In this document: positions 17,636-26,965 of the stretch, one piece after another
Layout of the letters: each line of letters opens with the position of its first letter
Position numbering within the stretch: position 1 is the first letter of the stretch
DNA from: Sutcliffiella horikoshii
Lineage (GTDB): Bacteria; Bacillota; Bacilli; Bacillales; Bacillaceae_I
Reading direction: 5' to 3'
Length of the DNA stretch: 64,000 nucleotides
Assembly: GCF_008180725.1 (NCBI RefSeq)
Contig: NZ_VTEV01000005.1
Coordinates: 1-64,000, forward strand
Notes under the pieces: model-generated
What the model was told of the DNA's origin: nothing
The model's input: the letters and a program-made list of their open reading frames with translations, nothing else
Database searches by the model: none
Program-made: the position numbers and the translations under genes

Positions 17636-19381
17636 TCAACTTATTTCCTGTATCGTAAACAAATTATAATAGTGACCTTTTTTCCTCATTAATTCCTCAT
17701 GAGGACCTACTTCCACTATCTCACCGTGCTCAAGCAACACAATGCGGCTAGCATGCGTAATCGTTGATAGACGGTGAGCGACGACAAAGGTTGTCCGATT
17801 GGCCGCCAATCGTTCAAGCGACTCCTGAATCAAATGTTCGCTCTCAAGATCAAGTGCAGATGTTGCTTCATCCATTACAAGGATTGGCGGGTTCTTCAAG
17901 AATACACGGGCGATGGCCACACGCTGTTTCTGGCCACCAGATAGCTTCACACCGCGCTCTCCCACTTTCGTCTCGTAGCCATCAGGCAAGCTTGAGATAA
18001 AATCATGAGCATTGGCCGCTTTGGCCGCTTCGATAATTTCATCCATTGTTGCATCCGGTTTTCCAAGGGCAATATTTTCGCGTACGGTATCACTGAACAA
18101 AATGCTGTCCTGCAGTACAATTCCAATTTGTTTCCGTAACGACTGAACGGTAACATCTCGGATGTCCACTCCATCGAGCTTAATTTTACCTTCTGTTACA
18201 TCATAGAATCGTGGCAACAAGCTTACTAAGGTCGATTTGCCGCCACCGCTCATCCCAACTAGGGCAATGGTTTCTCCCTCCCGTACCTCCAACGACAATT
18301 TTTTCAAAACATACTCTTCGTTTTCTTCATATTTAAAAGATACATCTTCAAAGCTTACTTCACCGCGTGCGGTCTTACATTCCACGGCATTGGGCTTATC
18401 CGTAATGTCATATTTCTCATCTACAAATTCAAACACCCGGTCCATGGATGCAATAGATTGTGTCAACGTTGTAGAAGAGTTAATCAATCGGCGCAACGGA
18501 TTGTAAAGGCGGTCAATATATGCTACAAACATAACCATTTCCCCTACCGTCAGTCCCTGATTAATAACCTGATAACCCGCGTACCCAATTACTAAAAGCG
18601 GCGCGATATCCGTAATCGTATTTACCACTGCAAAAGTCTTCGCGTTCCAGCTTGTATGATCCAATGCTTTTTGCAAAAAATTTGTGTTCTGCTTTTTAAA
18701 TTGCTCCTGCTCGTAGTCCTCAATCGCCATACTCTGGATAACTGGCATTCCTTGTACCCGTTCATGTAAGTGCCCTTGTACCTCCGCAAGCGCCTGTGAA
18801 CGCACCCTTGTCAGGTGACGCAGACGACTGTAAAAGTATTTAATCGAAAATCCATAAAATGGGAACAACATGATAGACACAAGAGTCAACGTGATATCGA
18901 CTTGGAACATAATGATGATTACAATTAAAATGGTCGCAAGGTCAAGCCAAAAGTTCATCAAACCAGTGATAACAAAATTCTTGGTCTGTTCCACGTCATG
19001 AATGACTCTTGAAATAACTTCCCCTGCCCGGTTGTTGGCATAAAAACGCAAGCTTAGCCTTTGAATATGATCGAACAACTTGTCCCTTAAATCATATAGG
19101 ACCTTGCTGCCTGTCCATTGTGCAAAATATTGTCTGTAGTATTCGATTGGCGGCCTTAACACCAAGAAGGTAATAAAGATTGCGCCCATGATCATGAGCA
19201 GCTCGTTCGTTTTTTCCTCTGCTGAGCGGCCGTCTACAAGCAATATGTCATCGACTACGTATTTCAATAATAAAGGAATTAATAATGGCAACCCAAATTT
19301 CAGCATTCCTATAAGTATGGTACCGACAATTTGCCACCGATACGGTTTCACAAATTGCATGTACCGTTTTATACTATCCAA
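17636..19381 (-). CDS. ygaD: ABC exporter, fused membrane and ATPase domains (YgaD, multidrug type)
   Basis: A 581-aa half-transporter expected to work as a homodimer. Six transmembrane helices form the N-terminal ABC exporter domain (residues about 15-310). The ATPase domain follows, with Walker A GMSGGGKST, signature LSGGQKQR, Walker B ILVMDEATSALD and H-loop switch AHRLST. The TTG at 19381 is chosen because GGGAGG lies 7 nt upstream and the product then begins LDSIKRYMQFVKPY, matching YgaD; the TTG at 19396 overlaps that ribosome site. Substrate unknown. Position next to ygaE and ygaC is conserved. Confidence 0.9.
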   Translation of the reverse strand: MDSIKRYMQFVKPYRWQIVGTILIGMLKFGLPLLIPLLLKYVVDDILLVDGRSAEEKTNELLMIMGAIFITFLVLRPPIEYYRQYFAQWTGSKVLYDLRDKLFDHIQRLSLRFYANNRAGEVISRVIHDVEQTKNFVITGLMNFWLDLATILIVIIIMFQVDITLTLVSIMLFPFYGFSIKYFYSRLRHLTRVRSQALAEVQGHLHERVQGMPVIQSMAIEDYEQEQFKKQNTNFLQKALDHTSWNAKTFAVVNTITDIAPLLVIGYAGYQVINQGLTVGEMVMFVAYIDRLYNPLRRLINSSTTLTQSIASMDRVFEFVDEKYDITDKPNAVECKTARGEVSFEDVSFKYEENEEYVLKKLSLEVREGETIALVGMSGGGKSTLVSLLPRFYDVTEGKIKLDGVDIRDVTVQSLRKQIGIVLQDSILFSDTVRENIALGKPDATMDEIIEAAKAANAHDFISSLPDGYETKVGERGVKLSGGQKQRVAIARVFLKNPPILVMDEATSALDLESEHLIQESLERLAANRTTFVVAHRLSTITHASRIVLLEHGEIVEVGPHEELMRKKGHYYNLFTIQEIS

Positions 19382-19467
19382 TTGACTTCCTCCCAAATGA
19401 TGCCTGCTATCTTCTCTTTTTAGCTTCCGCTTTTAAATTTGAAACATGTATGTTTCTTATAAACCCC

Positions 19468-19532
19468 GCTGTTGATCTCCGCAAATGGCTTCGCTTTCCT
19501 AGGGTTGGTGCTTAAGCCTCCTCACAACGCTT
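19468..19532. repeat. left half of an older Bacillaceae palindromic intergenic repeat
   Basis: Starts GCTGTTGATCTCCGCAAATG and runs through a degenerate CCTCCTC to CAACGCTT. It is the counterpart of 19752-19820. Joined at the shared CAACGCTT, the two halves recreate a whole element with the same order as the inner copy (CCTCCTC..ACGC..GGGTCTC). Confidence 0.7.
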
Positions 19533-19759
19533 AGAGGCCACTGAAAAAGACTGTTATTTTAGGATTTCACTAATCACCGCTGTTGATCTCCGCAAATGGC
19601 TTCGCTTTCCTAGGGGCACTGCTGGAGCCTCCTCGGCTACGCCTGCGGGGTCTCCACCTAGTGCTATCTCCCTCAGGAGTCTTCGCCATTTGCTACAATC
19701 ACCAGCTTGGAAACATAAAAAAAATTACGTTATCAGTTATTCAGTGGCTTCCAACGCTT
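19525..19759. mobile_element. MITE-like insertion with 8-bp target duplication, carrying an inner repeat
   Basis: CAACGCTT occurs at 19525-19532 and 19752-19759 and flanks a 219-bp segment. That segment begins AGAGGCCACTGAAAAAGACTG and its other end, read in reverse, begins GAAGCCACTGAATAACTG, giving imperfect terminal inverted repeats with core GCCACTGAA. No transposase is encoded. It interrupts an older palindromic repeat. Transposase family not identified. Confidence 0.65.
19579..19706. repeat. complete Bacillaceae palindromic intergenic repeat (inner copy)
   Basis: A 128-bp element starting GCTGTTGAT and ending ATCACCAGC (imperfect inverted ends), with internal CGCTTTCCTAGGGG, GAGCCTCCTCGG and CAGGAGTCTTCGCCATTTGC. 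I recognise this as the common Bacillaceae non-coding repeat seen between genes in many genomes. Small reading frames across it are artefacts. Function unknown. Confidence 0.75.
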
Positions 19760-19820
19760 CAGGGTCTCAAGCTACCACTACCTCCCTCAGGAGTCTTCGC
19801 ACTGTGCTCCAATCAGCAGC
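19752..19820. repeat. right half of the older palindromic repeat
   Basis: Runs from CAACGCTTCAGGGTCTC to CAATCAGCAGC, ending in the inverted terminus that pairs with GCTGTTGAT at 19468. It is separated from its left half by the MITE-like insertion. Confidence 0.7.
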
Positions 19821-19851
19821 TTGGAAACACTCATTAACAAGCCATAAAACA

Positions 19852-19888
19852 AAAAAGGCCTGGCATATCAAGTTACCAGTTGCCTTTT
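19852..19888 (-). terminator. terminator of ygaC
   Basis: Minus strand: AAAAGGC ... GGCCTTTTTT, a long-loop hairpin with a T-run, just past the ygaC stop. Confidence 0.6.
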
Positions 19889-19896
19889 GCATGACA

Positions 19897-20427
19897 CTAT
19901 CCTCGGTATGTGAGGTAGCGTTCGTACCACAAATCAATAAAGTCCGGAGCAAACGGACCTTTCCGCTGCCTGATCCACGAAATTAACGTTTGAACATTAC
20001 TCTTTAAGATTTTATCGATTACTTCTGGGTAGTTCATCTCTTTACGGTGTTTTTCGTACTCATCTTCATCAAGCAAGATAAACGTCATATCAGGGAACAC
20101 TTTTATATCTAGGTCATAATCTATGTATTTCAACGCTTCATCATCTGCTATAAATGGTGAACTGATATTGCAATAATAGTACACTCCATCTTCTCTGATC
20201 ATGCCGATGATATTGAACCAATGCTTACCATGAAAATAACAAATTGCTGGTTCTCTTGTGACCCAGGTTCTACCGTCCGACTCTGTCACAATGGTTTTGT
20301 CGTTTCCACCAATAACAAGGTTTTGCGTCCCCTTAAGCACAGTCGTTTCATCCCACACTCTGTGAATGTGACCGTTGTGCTTATAGCTATGTATTTGTAT
20401 TGTTTCACCTTCTTTGGGACAACCCAT
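19897..20427 (-). CDS. ygaC: nucleoside di-/triphosphate phosphatase family protein (Ntdp, DUF402)
   Basis: A 176-aa protein with the DUF402 fold. Characterised homologues (Staphylococcus Sa1684, Streptomyces FomD) hydrolyse nucleoside di/triphosphates with metal. Start [17 protein letters not shown] at 20427 has GGGGAAGAGGA upstream and matches B. subtilis YgaC from its first residue. The longer frame adds 17 unconserved residues. Conserved [35 protein letters not shown] and [17 protein letters not shown] are visible. It lies between ygaD and ygaB as in B. subtilis. Confidence 0.9.
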   Translation of the reverse strand: MGCPKEGETIQIHSYKHNGHIHRVWDETTVLKGTQNLVIGGNDKTIVTESDGRTWVTREPAICYFHGKHWFNIIGMIREDGVYYYCNISSPFIADDEALKYIDYDLDIKVFPDMTFILLDEDEYEKHRKEMNYPEVIDKILKSNVQTLISWIRQRKGPFAPDFIDLWYERYLTYRG

Positions 20428-20518
20428 TCCTCTTCCCCTTCTTTCTATTTTATGCCCGCACTTCTCAGCTAAAAGCAAACCATTTTCTACTATTATAACG
20501 GTTCCCGTGAGATTTTAA

Positions 20519-20554
20519 AACAAAAGAGCCATCTTTATGAAAAGAAGATAGCTC
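20519..20554 (-). terminator. terminator of ygaB
   Basis: Minus strand: 10-bp stem GAGCTATCTT / AAGATGGCTC followed by TTTTGTT. Confidence 0.8.
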
Positions 20555-20596
20555 CACCACTCTAAATATACTCTGATTTAAACTGAATTTATTCGA

Positions 20597-20851
20597 TTAG
20601 AAAGACTCCTGCAAGTGAAAAGATTTAATTGCCTCTTCTGTTTGCGTTTCAAAAATGGATTGAATTTCTGCTAATTCCTCTTTCATCTTCGCTATGTCTT
20701 CTTTTAATTTTCTTAGCTTTGCAGCTTCTTCCTGTAATTTCTCGAGCTGTTCTATCACCTTTTCATTCTGCTCAATCTCACCCTGAAGTAACAATAATCT
20801 ATCCATCGTCTTCAACTGCTCCGCCACCGCTACATCAAACCTATCCACCAC
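20597..20851 (-). CDS. ygaB: YgaB family coiled-coil protein
   Basis: An 84-aa, strongly helical protein. Residues about 15-70 form a long heptad-rich coiled coil (LLLLQGEIEQNEKVIEQLEKL). The GTG at 20851 has AAGGAGG eight nt upstream and yields exactly the 84 residues of B. subtilis YgaB; the ATG at 20878 has no ribosome site. It lies between sspE and ygaC as in B. subtilis. Function unknown. Confidence 0.85.
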   Translation of the reverse strand: MVDRFDVAVAEQLKTMDRLLLLQGEIEQNEKVIEQLEKLQEEAAKLRKLKEDIAKMKEELAEIQSIFETQTEEAIKSFHLQESF

Positions 20852-20977
20852 AAAATCCTCCTCCTTACCAAATACCATATCCTCTACTCATAACATTCTT
20901 CCCCCACCTCCCAATCCCTTTGACTACATATGTTGAGCAAAGGGAAGTTTTGTCGAGGAATTTTTTAAACAACGAAG

Positions 20978-21012
20978 AAGCACTCCCTATCGGTTTGATA
21001 AGGAGTGCTTCG
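20978..21012 (-). terminator. terminator of sspE
   Basis: Minus strand: 10-bp perfect stem GAAGCACTCC / GGAGTGCTTC about 15 nt past the sspE stop. The following tract is T-rich but interrupted. Confidence 0.7.
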
Positions 21013-21025
21013 TGTTATTGCTTAA

Positions 21026-21223
21026 TTATTGTTGTTGTTGGTTTTGTTGGTTCTTTTTCGCTGCTGCTTGAGCGTTTTGTTGTTTCACGTGTTGCGCGCT
21101 AGTTTCGCTCGCATACTCAGCACCATATTGTTGTTGGTTTTGTTGAGCATTTTGTTGTTTAACGTGTTGAATGCTTGTACCAGAAGCTGTTTTAGCTTGG
21201 TTTGGTTGGTTGTTGTTTGCCAT
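21026..21223 (-). CDS. sspE: gamma-type small acid-soluble spore protein SspE
   Basis: A 65-aa Gln/Asn-rich protein, the gamma-type SASP that serves as an amino acid store in spores. Two internal repeats are seen (TSIQHVKQQNAQQNQQQYGAE and the TSAQHVKQQNAQAAAKKNQ copy), each containing a Tyr-Gly-Ala-Glu or related GPR-protease-like site. ATG with GGAGGTGATAA upstream. SigG control is expected for this family, but no convincing SigG promoter was identified. Neighbours ygaB and fabL are as in B. subtilis. Confidence 0.93.
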   Translation of the reverse strand: MANNNQPNQAKTASGTSIQHVKQQNAQQNQQQYGAEYASETSAQHVKQQNAQAAAKKNQQNQQQQ

Positions 21224-21306
21224 TGTTTATCACCTCCACGAAATTTAAGATAACCATTTCGAAAGGAAACTATGACAAAAAAGTTGAAAAATATTTTCTT
21301 TATATT

Positions 21307-22098
<792 letters not shown>

Positions 22099-22166
22099 TC
22101 AGTATAAGCCTTATTGATTCATCAAACAATAACAGCATAAACATTGCCATAAAGGAGGCAGAAGCT

Positions 22167-22391
22167 ATGTACGTTGGACGGGATATGACCGAACTATCGA
22201 TGCATTCAAAAAAAGAATGGAAAGACAGCGAACTGGCTTACTTTCACCATTCCTTGCAACAAATGGTCCCATATTTAAATGCAGAAGGTCAGAGCATTCA
22301 CATGGAGATTGTGAAGGAAATCGAAGCACGTGGCGGATTTAAACGTCACGAAGCAGATTGGACACATGGAACCCGAATAAGTTATGACTGA
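22167..22391 (+). CDS. yfhS: YfhS family small protein
   Basis: A 74-aa soluble protein, same length and position as B. subtilis YfhS (between fabL and mutY). ATG at 22167 follows AAAGGAGGCAGAAGCT, an excellent ribosome site. Rich in His and charged residues; no known domain. Divergent from fabL, convergent with mutY, sharing a bidirectional terminator. Function unknown; in B. subtilis it has been linked to sporulation. Confidence 0.8.
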   Translation: MYVGRDMTELSMHSKKEWKDSELAYFHHSLQQMVPYLNAEGQSIHMEIVKEIEARGGFKRHEADWTHGTRISYD

Positions 22392-22399
22392 ACATGCAA

Positions 22400-22436
22400 A
22401 AGGATCAACCGAAAAAGGTTGATCCTCCATTTTTCA
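22400..22436. terminator. bidirectional terminator between yfhS and mutY
   Basis: Perfect 10-bp stem AGGATCAACC / GGTTGATCCT with a 6-nt loop; Ts follow on both strands. Confidence 0.85.
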
Positions 22437-23540
22437 TTCTACAGTTTTAAGATATTCTTTCCACATGTTCTGATGTGAAACAGGAAAAGCATACTCCTTC
22501 ATTTCTTCTGCAGTAACAGCAACAATATCACTACCCACAGGAAGCTCTCCTTCCCAGCTTCCAACGTAAACATTTACATCCCATACTAAATGAGAGAAGA
22601 CGTGTTTAATATCGCATACATACTCGCCAGAAGTTACATTCATATCATATTCCGTTTTCATCATTTGCTGTAACTGCTGCTTCGCCGTTCCAAGCTCATC
22701 AACTTTCACGAAATTAGGGAACTCCCACAGGTTTGCCAACAATCCTTCGCTTGGCCTCTTATGAATTAAAAATCGTCCGTCATTATCTTTGAGAATTCCT
22801 GCAACAAGTGCGACCTGCTTCGTTGATTTCTTTTTTGTTTTTACAGGAAGCTCCCGTTGAACTCCCTCTGCAAAAGCACGGCAATGTTCGCGAACCGGGC
22901 ATAACAAACAAGATGGTGAAGTTGGTGTGCAGACCATTGCACCAAGTTCCATCAACCCTTGATTAAAAAAGGACGGGTTCTCTTTTGAAATGAGATCCCG
23001 AATGACTTCCTCAAAAATTTTCCGGGTTTTAGGCTTGGCAATATCATCTTTAATCAACAGTATCCTAGATAGTACTCTCATGACATTACCGTCCACGGCA
23101 GGTTCAGGAACACCATAAGCAATACTAAGAATCGCTCCCGTTGTGTACGGGCCCACTCCTTTTAATGTGGAGATTTCCTTAGGCGTATCAGGAACAATGC
23201 CCCCGTAGCTTTCATGGACCTCCCTAACCGCGCTTTGCAGATTTCTTGCACGAGAGTAGTAACCAAGACCTTCCCAAGCCTTTAACACCTTGTCCTCTTG
23301 TGCTTCAGCCAAGCTTTGGATGTTTGGGAATTGTTCAATAAAGGAATTAAAATAAGGGATAACTGTGTCCACTTTCGTCTGCTGGAGCATGATCTCTGAC
23401 ACCCAGACTTTGTAGGGATCTTGATCCTTACGCCATGGCAAATCTCGTTGCTCCCGTTCAAACCAAGTAATTAAATCATTTTGAAAACCATATATATCAA
23501 AGTCATCTAGTCGTTCGTGATGGGTACTTTCTTTTTTCAA
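22434..23540 (-). CDS. mutY: A/G-specific adenine glycosylase MutY
   Basis: A 368-aa base-excision repair glycosylase that removes A mispaired with 8-oxoG. Catalytic Glu49 lies in SEIMLQQT, the helix-hairpin-helix is [12 protein letters not shown], and catalytic Asp150 lies in [12 protein letters not shown]. The [4Fe-4S] cluster cysteines are C204, C211, C214 and C220. The C-terminal 130 residues form the NUDIX-like 8-oxoG recognition domain. Start is a TTG with GGAGGT upstream. Located between yfhS and yfhP as in B. subtilis (yfhQ). Confidence 0.95.
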   Translation of the reverse strand: MKKESTHHERLDDFDIYGFQNDLITWFEREQRDLPWRKDQDPYKVWVSEIMLQQTKVDTVIPYFNSFIEQFPNIQSLAEAQEDKVLKAWEGLGYYSRARNLQSAVREVHESYGGIVPDTPKEISTLKGVGPYTTGAILSIAYGVPEPAVDGNVMRVLSRILLIKDDIAKPKTRKIFEEVIRDLISKENPSFFNQGLMELGAMVCTPTSPSCLLCPVREHCRAFAEGVQRELPVKTKKKSTKQVALVAGILKDNDGRFLIHKRPSEGLLANLWEFPNFVKVDELGTAKQQLQQMMKTEYDMNVTSGEYVCDIKHVFSHLVWDVNVYVGSWEGELPVGSDIVAVTAEEMKEYAFPVSHQNMWKEYLKTVE

Positions 23541-23556
23541 AATAAACCTCCATTTT

Positions 23557-23874
23557 TTAGCTAGAAATTTTCAAGCCTATATATTCAACCGTTCCTGCTT
23601 CTGTATCAATATATTGGGAAAGTTCATGAAAAACGTTGCTCTGATTAGAACCTCGCAATGCTTTCATGGCAAAATAATGCGATTCAGTTGGAAGTAAAAA
23701 AGATTCCCGATAATAAGCCGCTCCTTTTTCAGAACCAGCTTTTGTCCAATGATACTCATTTGCTCCCATTTGGTTCATTGCTTGCAGAACGCGCTGCATC
23801 GTTGCTTCATATTGAAGTGTCACTGTTTCCTTTATAGGATATTGAATGAAAATATGCAACTGTTTTGTTATCAT
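23557..23874 (-). CDS. hypothetical protein, 105 aa
   Basis: Not recognised. A soluble alpha/beta protein ([16 protein letters not shown] start). The ATG at 23874 follows AAAAGGGGTG by about 9 nt; the GTG at 23886 is inside the ribosome site. It lies 16 nt upstream of mutY on the same strand and so is probably cotranscribed. No membrane segment or known motif. Confidence 0.65.
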   Translation of the reverse strand: MITKQLHIFIQYPIKETVTLQYEATMQRVLQAMNQMGANEYHWTKAGSEKGAAYYRESFLLPTESHYFAMKALRGSNQSNVFHELSQYIDTEAGTVEYIGLKISS

Positions 23875-23958
23875 GTTTGAAAACACCCCTTTTGCATCAG
23901 ACTAAATAAAAATTAGATTGAGCAAGTTTTTTTAACCAGCCGGAAAGGAGGCCTACCA

Positions 23959-24945
23959 TTGGATACTGGAACACATGTTGTTATGGGTATAGCGATTGGA
24001 TCCATGGCTACCATTGATCCATTTGTAGCAAGTAGCCCTGAAACAGCAACAGCCATCATGATGGGAGCAGTAATTGGTTCACAGGCTCCGGACACGGATA
24101 CCATCTTGAAATTCAAAAATAATGCGACATATATAAGAAATCACCGTGGAATTACTCATTCCATTCCAGCAGTGTGCCTCTGGCCGCTACTTATAGCACC
24201 GGCTATCTATTTGTTTATACCAGAAGCTAATTTTCTTTACTTATGGATTTGGACATTTATAGCGGTAATCCTTCATGTTTTTGTCGACATTTTCAACGCT
24301 TATGGGACACAGGCGCTCCGTCCTTTTACAAAAAGATGGGTGGCACTCGGGATTATTAATACCTTTGACCCCGTAATATTCGGCTTTCATATTGCCGGCC
24401 TGGTCCTCTGGGGAGTTGGATTTCACCCAGGCTACACATTCCTGGCGATATACGGCATTTTAATTGCCTATTATGTGTTGAGATATCGAATGCAGCAAAA
24501 AGTGTTGCAACAAGTGCGTGAAATCATTCCAAGTGTTAAACAGACCCTCATTTCACCGACACTATATTGGAACCAATGGCATCTAGCCATTACTACTAAA
24601 GATAATTTTTACGTCGCAAGGGCAGTCAAGTATCAAATCTTCATTCACGATACGTTTGAAAAAGTACCACTTCCAGAAAACGCCATTATTGAAGCGGCAA
24701 AATTCGACGACAATGTTTCCGCATTTCTTTCTTTCTCTCCTGTATACCGGTGGGAGATGGAAGAATACGATGACCATTATGAGGTCCGTTTCATCGACCT
24801 TAGATACCGAAGCAAAGATTATTATCCTTTTGTAGCCATTGTACAGCTTGATCATAATCTGAATATTATCAGCTCGTATACAGGATGGATTTTCAGCGAA
24901 GAAAAGTTACGAACAAAACTAGAGATCATTCCAAATATAGACTAA
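23959..24945 (+). CDS. yfhP: membrane-bound metal-dependent hydrolase YfhP
   Basis: A 328-aa protein of the YdjM/YfhP membrane hydrolase family. The N-terminal half has about five hydrophobic segments and the conserved metal-binding motifs H6, PDTD, HRGITHS and HVFVDIFNAYGTQ. The C-terminal 130 residues are soluble. Start is a TTG with AAAGGAGG upstream. B. subtilis YfhP was reported to be a negative regulator of the adjacent yfhQ/mutY region (family knowledge, not visible here). Divergent from the 105-aa gene. Confidence 0.88.
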   Translation: MDTGTHVVMGIAIGSMATIDPFVASSPETATAIMMGAVIGSQAPDTDTILKFKNNATYIRNHRGITHSIPAVCLWPLLIAPAIYLFIPEANFLYLWIWTFIAVILHVFVDIFNAYGTQALRPFTKRWVALGIINTFDPVIFGFHIAGLVLWGVGFHPGYTFLAIYGILIAYYVLRYRMQQKVLQQVREIIPSVKQTLISPTLYWNQWHLAITTKDNFYVARAVKYQIFIHDTFEKVPLPENAIIEAAKFDDNVSAFLSFSPVYRWEMEEYDDHYEVRFIDLRYRSKDYYPFVAIVQLDHNLNIISSYTGWIFSEEKLRTKLEIIPNID

Positions 24946-24948
24946 ACC

Positions 24949-24985
24949 GCTCGCCCAAACGATGGGCGAGCGGTCTGTTAGTGTG
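24949..24985. terminator. bidirectional terminator between yfhP and yfhJ
   Basis: Perfect 10-bp stem ACCGCTCGCC / GGGCGAGCGGT between convergent genes. It overlaps the yfhJ end. Confidence 0.75.
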
Positions 24986-25247
24986 TCAGATGATCATCAG
25001 AATTCAATAAATGCTTGTACTTGGGATTATTCGAAAAAAACTCATGAAGGCGATCTCCATGCCTGTCAATGATTTGCATGACCATTCTCTCTGTCATATC
25101 CTTACCCTTATATTCATACCCTGCCTTAGCATAGGAACTCTCAAAATCCTCCCATAAAAGCTCTACCCAAGTTCTCGCCTTATCATAAGGTAAGGCAGCA
25201 TTCTTTTCCATCAGACGTTCAGCCAGACGTTCAAAATATTGTTCCAT
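24978..25247 (-). CDS. yfhJ: YfhJ (WVELL family) protein
   Basis: An 89-aa protein with the diagnostic TWVELLWEDFESSYAKAGYEYKG segment (residues about 25-47). The ATG at 25247 has GGAG eight nt upstream and gives about the length of B. subtilis YfhJ; the GTG at 25256 overlaps the ribosome site. Conserved position next to sspK. Function unknown. Confidence 0.85.
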   Translation of the reverse strand: MEQYFERLAERLMEKNAALPYDKARTWVELLWEDFESSYAKAGYEYKGKDMTERMVMQIIDRHGDRLHEFFSNNPKYKHLLNSDDHLTH

Positions 25248-25381
25248 AAAAAACACTCCGTTTTAGTTTTGGTTTAATTTCACTATGCTTATCATTACAT
25301 ATAATCACTTCTAAAATCCAATATTAAAGATAGATGTTAGGCAACTCAGCCAAGCATCCACTTACCGAGGAGGCGAGTCGC

Positions 25382-25546
25382 ATGAGGAACAAAGCGAGAA
25401 ACTTTCCAAACCCTAACGACAACAAGTTCGAAGGGGAAGGTCGTGCAAAGTCTGAATATGCTTCAAAGCGTGCTAATGGAACGATTAATACGCATCCACA
25501 GGAGCGCATGCGTGCTTCCGGTGCCAGAGAAGAAGATACATTCTAA
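25382..25546 (+). CDS. sspK: small acid-soluble spore protein K
   Basis: A 54-aa minor SASP ([20 protein letters not shown] start), highly basic with Asn/Arg/Gly, matching SspK. The ATG at 25382 follows GAGGAGGCGAGTCGC. A longer frame from 25334 lacks a ribosome site. SspK is made in the forespore under SigG control in B. subtilis. It is divergent from yfhJ. Confidence 0.92.
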   Translation: MRNKARNFPNPNDNKFEGEGRAKSEYASKRANGTINTHPQERMRASGAREEDTF

Positions 25547-25627
25547 ACTTTGTGGATACGGCTTTTTCATGTTTTTAGCTCTGGCTAGGAACTTCGAAGC
25601 TACCCTAACTAATAGGAGGTTGTTATC

Positions 25628-25798
25628 ATGGCAAAACAAAATCACAAGCCATCACGCAGTAATCCTTTTACGTTAAATGACCACCCGTTTCCGCAGCCGA
25701 ATGCACATTCTAAGCACTCGTTCCGTCAAGTAAACGGTGAGACGCAACAAGCTCAGAATATCCAGATCTTAGAAGTGCAAACAAGAAAAAGATCTTAA
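25628..25798 (+). CDS. YpzG-like small protein, 56 aa
   Basis: A short gene with a strong ribosome site (AGGAGGTTGTTATC then ATG). The C-terminal half carries HSKHSFRQVNGETQQ then ILEVQTRKRS, which I recognise as the YpzG family (PF14139) signature. Basic, hydrophilic, possibly sporulation-associated. 80 nt downstream of sspK, with a terminator shared with yfhH. The family assignment is from memory of the motif. Confidence 0.75.
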   Translation: MAKQNHKPSRSNPFTLNDHPFPQPNAHSKHSFRQVNGETQQAQNIQILEVQTRKRS

Positions 25799-25805
25799 AG
25801 CTTGC

Positions 25806-25842
25806 AAAAAAGCAAAGAGGCCTTATGCTTCTTTGCTTTTTT
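25806..25842. terminator. bidirectional terminator between the YpzG-like gene and yfhH
   Basis: AAAAAAGCAAAGA ... TTCTTTGCTTTTTT, a long symmetrical stem with A/T runs on both sides. It overlaps the end of yfhH. Confidence 0.9.
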
Positions 25843-26167
25843 CGTTCATGAGCATGGATATTGGCAATCCTTCTTCTTCTTTGCTAGTAGTATCGCCGTG
25901 CATTCTATGTCCCCATGCAAACACTCCATTCATATAGGTAACTTTAAAATGAACACCGGGATCGCCTTCTATTTCATAGACATCTCCTGGTTTGAAGTCC
26001 TCCGGATCTAACATATAAGCTTTTGCCATCGTAATCTTGCGTTCCAATACTGCAAACTCATTTACAATACCGAGTTGTTCCGCCTTTCGCGCCTTTTCTT
26101 TTAACATGGCAACTTCCTGATGCAATTCATGAGGTGTCATCTGACTGTAGCGTTTTTCCTGTTCCAC
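25823..26167 (-). CDS. yfhH: YfhH family protein (DUF1811)
   Basis: A 114-aa soluble protein of the YfhH/DUF1811 family: an N-terminal helical hairpin (MTPHELHQEVAMLKEKARKAEQLG) followed by a small SH3-like beta domain (DVYEIEGDPGVHFKVTYMNGVFAWG). The GTG at 26167 with GGGGG seven nt upstream is taken as the start. The longer frame adds a spurious hydrophobic stretch that overlaps the divergent SDR promoter. Position next to recX region conserved. Function unknown. Confidence 0.82.
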   Translation of the reverse strand: MEQEKRYSQMTPHELHQEVAMLKEKARKAEQLGIVNEFAVLERKITMAKAYMLDPEDFKPGDVYEIEGDPGVHFKVTYMNGVFAWGHRMHGDTTSKEEEGLPISMLMNEKSKEA

Positions 26168-26251
26168 TTGCTTTCCCCCTAAAAAATCTATATAAAATAA
26201 GAATAGCACGATTCTGACATTACAAAAAGCTATTATGAAAAGGTGATTTGC

Positions 26252-26911
26252 ATGCAAACAATACTGATCACAGGTGCAGGTACTGGCCTAGGCAAGGAAT
26301 TGGCACTATGCTATGCGAAAAAAGGTTACACGATTATATTGACTGGCAGAAGGTTAGGTCCCTTGGAAGCTGTAAAAGAAGAAATTGTATCTTTAGGAGC
26401 ACTGGCCTTCGCTTATCAGATGGATATTAGCAGTTTAGAAAATGTTAAACAGACGGTTAGCAAGATTACCTTGGAACATACTGTCGACTACTTATTGAAC
26501 AATGCTGGTGCAGGCTGCTTTGGTCCGTTAACAAATTTAGATTATGGAGAGATTGAAACAACCATCCAGACCAATGTACTTGGGACCATTTTTTTGACGA
26601 AAGAATTACTTCCTCATTTGTTAAAGCACGAAAATAGCAAGATCATGAACATCATCTCCACTGCCGGTCAAAAAGGGAAAGTGAATGAAAGCGTCTATGT
26701 TGCAAGTAAATTTGCTGTCCGCGGTTTTACCGAAAGCCTGCAAAAAGAACTAGAAGGAAAAGTGCATGTGATTGCAACCTATATGGGCGGCATAGACACT
26801 CCTTTTTGGGATGAAACTGATCATATTAAGGACAAGGCTAGGTTGAAATCTCCTAGAGAAGTAGCTGAGATGATTGTTGCTCAGGATAATCAGTTGGAGA
26901 TACAGATATGA
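26252..26911 (+). CDS. short-chain dehydrogenase/reductase
   Basis: A 219-aa SDR oxidoreductase. The N-terminal GAGTGLGKE binds NAD(P). The NNAG motif appears as LLNNAGAG (about residue 87). The active-site Ser is in NIISTAGQ and the YVASK motif gives the Tyr-x3-Lys pair. ATG with AAAAGGTG upstream. Substrate unknown. Divergent from yfhH. Confidence 0.85.
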   Translation: MQTILITGAGTGLGKELALCYAKKGYTIILTGRRLGPLEAVKEEIVSLGALAFAYQMDISSLENVKQTVSKITLEHTVDYLLNNAGAGCFGPLTNLDYGEIETTIQTNVLGTIFLTKELLPHLLKHENSKIMNIISTAGQKGKVNESVYVASKFAVRGFTESLQKELEGKVHVIATYMGGIDTPFWDETDHIKDKARLKSPREVAEMIVAQDNQLEIQI

Positions 26912-26917
26912 CTAAAA

Positions 26918-26961
26918 AGCAGCCGCTAGGAACGAAGTCTGTCCCAAGCGGCTGCTTTATT
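26918..26961 (+). terminator. terminator of the SDR gene
   Basis: AAAGCAGCCGCT ... AAGCGGCTGCTTTATT, a strong 10-bp stem 6 nt past the stop. Confidence 0.85.
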
Positions 26962-26965
26962 ATTG

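Noticed and set aside
19583-19986. Two overlapping small plus-strand frames (84 and 98 aa)
   Set aside because: They run through the Bacillaceae palindromic repeat and the MITE-like element; such frames are a known annotation artefact.
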